Positions 24,250 to 31,641 of a stretch of DNA of 44,436 nt are shown here, piece by piece; position 1 is the stretch's first letter, and the number at the start of each line of letters is the position of its first letter. A program made the translations under genes and the position numbers. The DNA lies in NCBI GenBank assembly GCA_937981585.1, contig CALJOA010000025.1:1-44436 (forward strand). Reading direction: 5' to 3'. Source of the stretch: an uncultured Pirellulaceae bacterium (GTDB lineage: Bacteria; Planctomycetota; Planctomycetia; Pirellulales; Pirellulaceae). A model generated the notes under the pieces. The model was given only the letters and a program-made list of their open reading frames with translations, made no database searches and was not told the DNA's origin.

Positions 24250-25989
24250 TTATCTGATCTTAGGGAGACGTGAATCCGGTTTGGGAAGCAAGCTTCCCAA
24301 ATCCGCGATCTCGGTTGCTTCTTGCCTTAGCGAGTTTTCAAGCTCCAGCAATTGTGGCGTTATTTCGTTCTCCAGTATTTCCAATTGAGTTTGCAACAAG
24401 CGATCAAGAGCTTGCTTCCTTGCGCTGACTGCTGCTTCTTCTTTCTCGTTAAGCACTGCAACGACCGCATTGGAAAAACGAATGCCCAAGTCGCTTTTGA
24501 GTTCGTACTCGTAATCGTCGAGCGTTCCGAAGAGCCGGACTCTAGTTTCAAAGCGATTTAAACCCGCCAGGCCTTGGTTGATCTTTAGTGCTGCACCTTC
24601 GCCGCCGGCCAAGCTGTTGAGTTCGTCGACATGAAAGGAGACATTTGTGTGGCGAAAGATGATGTCGCCCGAGAGTTGGTCGTCGATTGCTTGGAGTTTG
24701 ATGTCGGCTTGAATTCGGCTGCGAGGTCCCATGGTAACCAGAATGCTATTGGCTTCACCAAGTTGCTGGGACTCGCGAATTTCAAGATCCGGGCAAATGA
24801 TATCGAGCGAATCGACAGACTGTCTGCCGCGTCGGTCAAGGATGCACTTCACCATGACATGTTGATCGCCCTGAGCTCGAAGCTCAAACGAAGCGGGCTG
24901 ATCGTGGAGCTGTGGTTGCGACGTCAGGTTAAATGCGGTCCCGGCAAAGGTGGTGTGCCGATTGGCAAAACGGCCTTCTCCTTCAATGTCGATCGACTTG
25001 ATCAACAAGCCAGGCTTCTTATTGGGTAATGGGATCTTGAGATCAAGCCCTCGTTTTGATTTTGGCAAAAAGTCGACTCGTGGATCGGGCATCGTTTTTC
25101 GAAATTGGTGAAACCAGCCGATGATCTCGTTGATATTTCGTTCTTCGGTTTTCGACAAAAGCAGTTGGGTAATCGAGTCGCTGTCAAATTTGGAGACTGG
25201 ATTGGCCGAGTTGATACGCGCAACGTCTTCGTTGAAGGCTTTCCGCAACGCTGCTCGCTGAGCCTCCAGCGTTTGCTGCAACTCCACCAGTCGCTGGCCA
25301 ATCGAGCTCGAAGCCGTTGCGATCTCCGAATGAACGAGCGACGAGTTGACTCGTTTTTGACGAAGCGGGTTGGTAGAGTCCGGTTTGACCAGTCGTTTGA
25401 GTTCCTCGGTGCGTGTTTTGAGCGCCGCGACGTTGCTTTTTTGCTCAGCTAATTCCCGGCCCCAAAACTGGTTTAGCCCGCTGGCAATGTTAGCGATCGA
25501 CGTGGCTTCGATTTTGGGGCGCGCGTCGGATCTGACTGGAAGTTGATCAAGCCATCTCAATCCGATTTGTTCAATCGGTTCAAATGTTTTTGGTTTCCAG
25601 GTGGGTGCCACTTCGGGCGGGGCAGCGTCTTGATCCAAGGCTCCCGAGTTGGTTCGAGGGGCGCCGAAAACGGCTTGTGATGTTTGGCCGCGCTCAATAA
25701 CGACGCAGCCGTTGATAAGGCTCTGGGTATCCACTTCGACGTAGGCCATATCGGCTTGAATCAAATTGCTCATGGGATCACGCGGGTTGGCGATCACCAG
25801 ATCCTCGATAAATAGCTGGCGCTTGTCGAAGGAGGTGCGCAAGTGACCAATTTCGACTTGAGCACCGATTGAGCTCTCAAGATTGTTCACAATTGCACGG
25901 CGGATCAATGGGTCCGAGCCGACCCACATCGCTAGCGCAATGAGACCAAGGATGATCAATCGAGGAATCAGGTAAGTCCAACGCGACAT
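24250..25989 (-). CDS. TIGR03545 family envelope protein
   Basis: A 579-residue protein with one N-terminal membrane helix (LIPRLIILGLIALAMWVG), then a domain like the start of AsmA-type proteins (LIRRAIVNNLESSIGAQVEI, LRTSFDKRQLFIEDLVIANP), a central helical part, and a beta-rich C-terminal region ending in a coiled coil. This pattern, together with the partner gene, fits the TIGR03545 family, known as a rare two-gene set in bacteria with outer membranes. Its start lies 3 bases after the partner's stop. A lipid or envelope maintenance role is suggested by the AsmA resemblance only. Confidence 0.75.
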   Translation of the reverse strand: MSRWTYLIPRLIILGLIALAMWVGSDPLIRRAIVNNLESSIGAQVEIGHLRTSFDKRQLFIEDLVIANPRDPMSNLIQADMAYVEVDTQSLINGCVVIERGQTSQAVFGAPRTNSGALDQDAAPPEVAPTWKPKTFEPIEQIGLRWLDQLPVRSDARPKIEATSIANIASGLNQFWGRELAEQKSNVAALKTRTEELKRLVKPDSTNPLRQKRVNSSLVHSEIATASSSIGQRLVELQQTLEAQRAALRKAFNEDVARINSANPVSKFDSDSITQLLLSKTEERNINEIIGWFHQFRKTMPDPRVDFLPKSKRGLDLKIPLPNKKPGLLIKSIDIEGEGRFANRHTTFAGTAFNLTSQPQLHDQPASFELRAQGDQHVMVKCILDRRGRQSVDSLDIICPDLEIRESQQLGEANSILVTMGPRSRIQADIKLQAIDDQLSGDIIFRHTNVSFHVDELNSLAGGEGAALKINQGLAGLNRFETRVRLFGTLDDYEYELKSDLGIRFSNAVVAVLNEKEEAAVSARKQALDRLLQTQLEILENEITPQLLELENSLRQEATEIADLGSLLPKPDSRLPKIR

Positions 25990-25992
25990 CGT

Positions 25993-26499
25993 TCAGCTAT
26001 TCTGCAAGTTGGTTGAAGGTGAACCGACTAGCCAACGGCTAAGACGGTTTTGAAAAACGATTCGGAAAATAGTTTCGCCGTAGGCTTCGAAAAATTGCTT
26101 GCTCAGAGCATAAATTGGGACGCTTGAAAGCAACCCGAGCACCAGATTCCCCATCACGACCGTGTTTTCGAATCGTGTCCAAGGCATTAAGGGAATCTGA
26201 TATAGCCACGCCCAAACCGACTCCAGAGGGTCAAATGTCAACAACCAGCCGCCAATCTGGTGAGTCAGCGGGTCAGCAACTGGCCCAATCCAACTGAAGA
26301 AAATCCCAGAGAGAATCAGGGTCAGTAGGTTAGCATTGGTCAGCAGGCCGATCACAGCGATCACGTAGGGCAGCAACGAGTCTTTGGGTAAAAGTCCAAA
26401 AACCAAGCCGATGGATACTCCAAGCGCAAGTTGTTTAGGAGAGTCAAAACCTTTGACCGAAGCCAAAAACGCTTGCCATAGTTCCGCAAAGAAGTTCAT
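25993..26499 (-). CDS. TIGR03546/DUF2062-like membrane protein
   Basis: A 168-residue protein with about four membrane segments, including QLALGVSIGLVFGLLPKDSL and VIAVIGLLTNANLLTLILSG. The G-x-x-x-G-L-x-P start and ANLLTLILSG resemble DUF2062 proteins and the TIGR03546 family, whose genes lie beside TIGR03545 genes. It is the first gene of the pair and the three-base spacing to the next start indicates an operon. Function is unknown. Confidence 0.75.
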   Translation of the reverse strand: MNFFAELWQAFLASVKGFDSPKQLALGVSIGLVFGLLPKDSLLPYVIAVIGLLTNANLLTLILSGIFFSWIGPVADPLTHQIGGWLLTFDPLESVWAWLYQIPLMPWTRFENTVVMGNLVLGLLSSVPIYALSKQFFEAYGETIFRIVFQNRLSRWLVGSPSTNLQNS

Positions 26500-26753
26500 T
26501 TGTGGCCAAACCCAAAATCAGAAATGGATTGCCAACTGCCTCAGAATGGGTGTGTCTGAGGTGTTGGCCAAGATAAATTCTGCCCGTCTTTACTAGAATC
26601 TCGACACCCTGTCGATGCGATTGTTGCGTTCGATGTTGCAAAAAAGGGGGAGCCGGTTAACGACGTTGAGCAGGTAAAACAGATAGATGTGCAATCGGTT
26701 GAGTAGACGATCTGCTGCTGGACGATCTGCTGCAGGATTTTCCAGACAAGGCG

Positions 26754-27009
26754 AGGCTGTGATTTTTTCCAAACACTGCTTAACAACATCAAACATCAGC
26801 CGTTTTGGCGATAGCCACGGTTAATGGCAGTTCAGCCGGGCTATCGCACAATGGCCCTTACTTTGTAGCGGTGGAGCGCAAGCTCCCCGGTTTTATTCAA
26901 GCGAAACTCTGAGAAACCGGAGGGCTCGCGCCCAAACGCTACAATTTTGCAGGCGAAGTAAGGGCTATCGCCGGCTATTGCCCAAACGGCTAATAAAAAA
27001 TCACAGCCT
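26754..27009. mobile_element. Terminal-inverted-repeat element A, interrupted by element B
   Basis: Bounded by a perfect 15-base inverted repeat: AGGCTGTGATTTTTT at 26754 and AAAAAATCACAGCCT ending at 27009. Inside lie AGCCGTTTTGGCGATAGCCA on the left and CTATTGCCCAAACGGCTAAT on the right, which are the core hairpin arms. Compared with the copy at 44327, the middle is split by about 120 bases that match element B of 1785-1906. There is no coding capacity. It occupies much of the 685-base gap in front of the type I secretion locus; the remainder shows nothing clear apart from a tandem repeat. Confidence 0.75.
26849..26970. mobile_element. Short inverted-repeat element B, copy 2, nested in element A
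   Basis: Starts CAATGGCCCTTACTTTGTAG and runs to GCGAAGTAAGGGC, nearly identical to 1785-1906 (about four differences seen over 115 bases). The left terminus is intact; the right terminus is changed from GGCCATTG to GGCTATCG. GGGCTATCGC occurs on the left flank and again as GGGCTATCGC at the right junction, which may be a target duplication or the result of recombination with the host stem. Confidence 0.75.
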
Positions 27010-27063
27010 AGGCCAGACAGGCAAGCCAAGACAGACAAGGCCAGACAGACAAGGCCAGAAAAG
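27008..27063. repeat. Four tandem 14-base units (CAAGGCCAGACAGA)
   Basis: Four consecutive units are seen: CTAGGCCAGACAGG, CAAGCCAAGACAGA, CAAGGCCAGACAGA and CAAGGCCAGAAAAG. It abuts the right terminus of element A and lies about 120 bases upstream of the small secretion-locus gene. Confidence 0.75.
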
Positions 27064-27184
27064 GCGAAGTTGGCTCTGTCGCCTTTCTTTGGTCCCAAGA
27101 ATCTGCTATCTAGAGTCGTGACGTTCTCGGCGATGGCCGATAAGTGAACCTCTTTACAAATCTTTTTCGATCCAGGAAAAACTC

Positions 27185-27472
27185 ATGTCGGATTCAACAG
27201 ATATTTTTGCAGATGGAATCGGGGAAATTACGTTGGCTGGCGGCATGGTTCGGATGGACCTTGTGACGCTTGTTGGCTCTCAGAAAGATTCTGAGAACAA
27301 GCCTCGGCTTGAGTTTTCTCGTCGGGTCGTCATGCCGCCCGATGGTTTTCTACGAAGCTTTAGCGCGATGGAAAACCTTGTAAAGCAGTTGATCGACGCC
27401 GGTTTGGTCAAGCCCCGAGATGGAGAGCAGGCCGCCGAAAAAGGCGCCGAATCAAAATCTCCAAACTTCTAA
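27185..27472 (+). CDS. Small protein at the head of the type I secretion locus
   Basis: A 95-residue soluble protein: DIFADGIGEITLAGGMVRMD, a beta-rich core with RRVVMPPDGFLRSFSAMENL, then VKQLIDAGLVKP and a short charged tail. I recall similar short proteins (DGI-x-x-G-MVR-D plus MP-x-GFL-x-F-x-M-NLV-QL) next to HlyB/HlyD-type genes in marine proteobacteria, but no function is known to me and no database check was made. It lies 34 bases before the chosen start of the RTX protease, so they are probably co-transcribed. A chaperone or regulatory subunit for the cargo or transporter is a guess. Confidence 0.75.
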   Translation: MSDSTDIFADGIGEITLAGGMVRMDLVTLVGSQKDSENKPRLEFSRRVVMPPDGFLRSFSAMENLVKQLIDAGLVKPRDGEQAAEKGAESKSPNF

Positions 27473-27506
27473 AATCCATGGCTTTCTTTCAAACTTCGCA
27501 AATATA

Positions 27507-30500
27507 ATGGAATTTTGCGCTTGCAGTTCGCATCAAACGAGCTACGCCGATTTTCCTGATTCGCCGGCTTTTACCGGCGTTTATACTTACGAGGGTTGGA
27601 TGGATAATATAACTGTCCCATTGGTCATCGCGAATGAAAGTGACGTCGCGGTCGATGGCTCGATTTTCGCTTTCGACATGTTTGATGTATTTGACCCCGA
27701 TGAAGGGCACTTCATATCCAACTACGAAGTGAACGATTTTGGTCCGGACGGGGGCCGGTTTTTCCTCAACGGGCTAACACTCGAATCAGGAGTTTGGCAT
27801 TCTATCGCTCCGAACCAGATCGCCAGTCTGCGCTATCTGGCTGACGATCAGATATCCTCAGAAACCTTTGGAGTGCGGGTAACCGACAGTGCGGGTCAGG
27901 TCAGCGATCCTAGCTTTGCCCTTGTTAACTCGTTGTTGGCCGATAGTGTTACCCCACCCACGGTAACGGCGATTCCTACTGCTAGACCGGTTAATAGTAG
28001 CTTGAGTCTGCTGGACATGATTCGCGTCGATGATGCTGATCCGGGCGCGACCGTCAGAACCTATCAGATTCGTGACAATAGCGTTAACGGCGGCTCATTT
28101 CTACTTAACGACGAAGTTTTGGCTGCCAACCTTTGGCATGATGTCGCCGCCGGGGGGCAGATTGCTGCTTTGGAGTTTCGTACGTCCAGTGAATTCTTCA
28201 TCGAAACATTCTCGGTGCGCGTAATAGATTCTTCTGGCAATATCAGCAACACGGCTACCAGTACGGTCACCAGTGGGAATTCATCTTCGGTTATTACTGC
28301 AACTGACGGGCGAGTCGTGCCATTGCAGTTTGCTTCGATCAGGGATTTCTTCTCAGTAACTGATATCGATGGGGACACTCCAGAAACAATTGGTATTCTC
28401 GATCGAAACAACAATATTGGTGGCGGGCATTTCCAGGTTCGTGGCCAGGATTTGCCACAGGCTCAGTGGGCGTTTTATCCTTGGGAAGAGCTGGATGACA
28501 TTCTCTATCAGGGGGCCGAGAATGCTGAGTCGGAAGTCATTTCTCTCCTCATCAACGACGGTTTTAGTTTAAGCGAAGAAGTAAGTTTTACGATAACAAC
28601 GTCGGCTCGCCCGGTGATCGAAGAAACTGATTTGACTATCTTTGAAAACGAGGTGCTGCCGGCTGGAGCGTTCTTCAATTTCGTTGATGCCGACGGCGAC
28701 CTTCCAGTTGCCTATAGCGTTATCGATCGTCGACTTAATGAAGACGGCGGGCATTTTCTTCTCAACGGTGTTCGTCAAGAGTCTGGAAGGTGGTTCAGTG
28801 TTAGTGCGTTGGAGTTCAATTCACTGCAGTATGTTGGAGCTTCAGAAGGGCCCGATGGGGAGAACATCGCATTTCACGTGTTTGATACAGGTGGGCAGTG
28901 GAGTGCCGTAACCGACATTATTGTCGAAACCAAGGCGTTCCCAGAAGTCCGCGCAACCGATGTTTCGATCAAGCGTGACCAGTACATCAATGTCGCCACC
29001 GGTGGCATTGCGAACGTCTCGGGTGCTCAAGCGCCTGGGACTCCGTTTATTGACTTTGCCGATGCCAACGGCGATCCGGTTGAGCAGTTGATGTTTATTG
29101 ACCGCCAATTGAATACTAACGGTGGTCACTTTCTACTCAATGGCGTTCGCTTGCCGTCAGCGACTCACTTTACCATTACCCCAGCGGAACTGCCCAATCT
29201 TGAGTATCGAGCTGGCTTGTTTGGACCGCAAACCGAGAATCTCAGCGTATTTTCGTTTGCCAACGGTCGCTGGAGTGCTCGAGAGGACTTCCAGATCTTC
29301 ACGTTGCAAAACGAGTACCGCCCTGAAGTTAACCTGTTCAATGGGAGCGCTCGACTGGGCACAATTACTGAGCTTAGCGCTCAGTTCGATTGGATTGATC
29401 GGGACGGTGATCTGCCAGTCAGCTTTAGTATCTTTGACACAGGTGCTACGGCTCAAAGTGGATTCTTTACAGACAACGGAGTTGTGTTGGCGGCTCAGGA
29501 GTGGCACACGTTTGAGTGGAGCAGGCTTGAGGATATTAGATACCAATACGGAAGTGTTGGGAGCTCCGAAGTGATTCGGATATTGCTCAACGATGGCCGT
29601 TCGGTAAGTACGATTGCGTCGGCAACACTTAACTCGGTTGACGCTCCCGAAATTGTGGCCGCCAGTGATTTCCAGTCAATTGACTCTATCGAACGGATCG
29701 CCGCCTCCTCTTTGATCAATCAAACAGATTCGGGGCCAGCGTTTACTCAGTACGAAATTTATGACGAAAACACCGCCCTGCGTTCAGGCCGTTTTGAACT
29801 CAACGGAGTCGATTTGCAGCAAGGTGTGTTGCACACCCTGACCGCTGCTGAGTTTGGCAACCTTGTTTTCAAAGGTGCCGAAGCTGACTTCGGTCGGCAG
29901 CTTGATCCTGTTTTGATTCGGGCAACCAATGGCATCACCGGTTATACAGAATGGGAGCGGATCAACATCAACACTGATCCAGTCGGAAGTGCTTCATTGG
30001 TCTCTGGTTCCCAGTGGACTGATGCTGCCAATTTGGGCAGGACGGTCATTACCTATACCTTTATCGATGGCGATCCAGACAACTTTTCTGGGCCGTCTCC
30101 ACCACTTCCAACCTATTACAATTGTCCCGGTGACGCACAATGCAATCAGCCCAATGCCCTCAACCCCTCACAGCGTGAATCGATTCGTGAAACTTTGGGG
30201 ACGTTTGAAAGATTTACCAATTTGGAATTTCGTGAAGTCGCGTTCACTGCTGACGCCGCTGATGCAACCTTTATCTTTGCCTTAGCGGATCTACCGGCAG
30301 GTGTCTTAGGACAAGCATTCTTTCCCACCGGTGACGTCACTACTGGGCAAGGTGCCGTTGGTGGCGATGTCTTTTTTGACGTTCAGTCGTTCAATCCCGA
30401 TACTAGCTTCGACACCGGACCGGGCACCGATTTTAAGTTTGTCTCACTTCATGAAATTGGGCATGCACTTGGTCTGGCTCACTCGTTCCAAACACCTGCT

Positions 30501-31412
30501 TTGCCCAATGCTTCTGACTTTCAGTACAACACAGTATTGTCGCAGACTCGGGACAGTGTGAACAATCCACTGAGAGATTTGGCTCATCCTGAGTTACCTT
30601 CTTCAGTCCAGCTTTACGATATCATTGAGTTGCAGCGGTTGTATGGTGTTAATACGACGTTCAACGACGGTAACAATCACTACGGAAACTTTCTCTCAGG
30701 TAGCGATCCCCACTTTTTTGATAATGAGACATCGCATCAAACTACACTTTACGATGCCGGTGGATTCGATACCTACAACTACACCAGCCACATAGCTGAT
30801 GAAACGATCGATTTGCGACAGGGCACTTGGTCGTCAATCAACGGTGTTCCATTGTCACTTCGAACTGCTTACCTAAGCGTTATCGAGAATGCTCGCGGTG
30901 GTTCGGGCAACGATACGATTCGAGGAAATGAAATCGAAAACCTGATTTTCGGTAACGCTGGTGACGATCTTCTTCGCGGCGGAGGAGCCAACGATGTGCT
31001 TCGCGGTGGCGACGGAAACGACACCTACGTATGGCAAACTGGCGATGGACGTGATTTGATTCAGGAGCAAAGTTCTGGAGGTATCGACGTACTGTCGGTT
31101 CTGGATCCGTCGGGCGCTGTGGACTCGCTTGAGGACGACCTTATTTTCCGTCGACTAGGCAACGATCTTCGAATCGATTTGACCTACAACCAAGGTGTTG
31201 CGCAAGGAACCGTGACGATCGTTAATTTCGAGGATCCCGGTTCTCAGGTGGAAGTGCTTCGGATCCACGATGCCGTTGGTAATCAGATTGGTGGAGACAT
31301 CGACTTGATCAGCATTTACGAACAAGCAACTGTGGTCCACACGCGATTCCAAGTCACTGCGAACGAGAATGTGTTCGACGGCTACACGGCGTTTGCCGCT
31401 TCGCCAGCTTAA
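27507..31412 (+). CDS. Large RTX serralysin-like metalloprotease with seven N-terminal repeats
   Basis: A 1301-residue protein without a Sec signal, as expected for type I secretion. Residues about 50-830 comprise seven repeats of roughly 110 residues, each with a DADGD-like motif, then GGHFLLNGVR-like and W/H-x-x-x-x-x-x-L-x-x-L-x-Y segments (repeat centres near 27749, 28089, 28422, 28743, 29120, 29457 and 29786). A M10B peptidase domain follows, with the zinc site HEIGHALGLAH at 982-992. RTX nonapeptides lie at 1131-1176 (GGSGNDTIRG, FGNAGDDLL, GGDGNDTYVW). The usual Met-turn MSY is replaced by VLSQ. The start at 27507 avoids overlap with the preceding gene; the frame is open from 27420. 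Calcium-dependent folding outside the cell is expected. Confidence 0.88.
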   Translation: MEFCACSSHQTSYADFPDSPAFTGVYTYEGWMDNITVPLVIANESDVAVDGSIFAFDMFDVFDPDEGHFISNYEVNDFGPDGGRFFLNGLTLESGVWHSIAPNQIASLRYLADDQISSETFGVRVTDSAGQVSDPSFALVNSLLADSVTPPTVTAIPTARPVNSSLSLLDMIRVDDADPGATVRTYQIRDNSVNGGSFLLNDEVLAANLWHDVAAGGQIAALEFRTSSEFFIETFSVRVIDSSGNISNTATSTVTSGNSSSVITATDGRVVPLQFASIRDFFSVTDIDGDTPETIGILDRNNNIGGGHFQVRGQDLPQAQWAFYPWEELDDILYQGAENAESEVISLLINDGFSLSEEVSFTITTSARPVIEETDLTIFENEVLPAGAFFNFVDADGDLPVAYSVIDRRLNEDGGHFLLNGVRQESGRWFSVSALEFNSLQYVGASEGPDGENIAFHVFDTGGQWSAVTDIIVETKAFPEVRATDVSIKRDQYINVATGGIANVSGAQAPGTPFIDFADANGDPVEQLMFIDRQLNTNGGHFLLNGVRLPSATHFTITPAELPNLEYRAGLFGPQTENLSVFSFANGRWSAREDFQIFTLQNEYRPEVNLFNGSARLGTITELSAQFDWIDRDGDLPVSFSIFDTGATAQSGFFTDNGVVLAAQEWHTFEWSRLEDIRYQYGSVGSSEVIRILLNDGRSVSTIASATLNSVDAPEIVAASDFQSIDSIERIAASSLINQTDSGPAFTQYEIYDENTALRSGRFELNGVDLQQGVLHTLTAAEFGNLVFKGAEADFGRQLDPVLIRATNGITGYTEWERININTDPVGSASLVSGSQWTDAANLGRTVITYTFIDGDPDNFSGPSPPLPTYYNCPGDAQCNQPNALNPSQRESIRETLGTFERFTNLEFREVAFTADAADATFIFALADLPAGVLGQAFFPTGDVTTGQGAVGGDVFFDVQSFNPDTSFDTGPGTDFKFVSLHEIGHALGLAHSFQTPALPNASDFQYNTVLSQTRDSVNNPLRDLAHPELPSSVQLYDIIELQRLYGVNTTFNDGNNHYGNFLSGSDPHFFDNETSHQTTLYDAGGFDTYNYTSHIADETIDLRQGTWSSINGVPLSLRTAYLSVIENARGGSGNDTIRGNEIENLIFGNAGDDLLRGGGANDVLRGGDGNDTYVWQTGDGRDLIQEQSSGGIDVLSVLDPSGAVDSLEDDLIFRRLGNDLRIDLTYNQGVAQGTVTIVNFEDPGSQVEVLRIHDAVGNQIGGDIDLISIYEQATVVHTRFQVTANENVFDGYTAFAASPA

Positions 31413-31445
31413 CAAGTTCGCCAATCGTCATAATCGGAAATTCAG

Positions 31446-31476
31446 CCCCCATCGAGTCACTCGGTGGGGGTTTTTT
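31446..31476 (+). terminator. Strong rho-independent terminator after the RTX protease gene
   Basis: CCCCCATCGAG, loop TCA, CTCGGTGGGGG, then TTTTTT. It begins 34 bases after the stop and separates the cargo genes from the transporter genes, which start 165 bases later. Confidence 0.85.
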
Positions 31477-31641
31477 GATCGATCGTTCGAACCGAAATTG
31501 GGAACTTCACAGCATAATGCATGTCTATATTCTCAGTTCTTCGCGTCCGGCTGATTTTCTGGTTGTGAAGTGCTGACAGTATTCGCCTTTAATAAGAGCA
31601 GCGAGCTTGGTTAACAACCAAATCCTCAACTCATTTCATCG

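Noticed and set aside
26500-27184. Transposase remnant between the TIGR03546 and secretion genes
   Set aside because: Open frames here are short, fall within the palindromic elements, and show no transposase motif.
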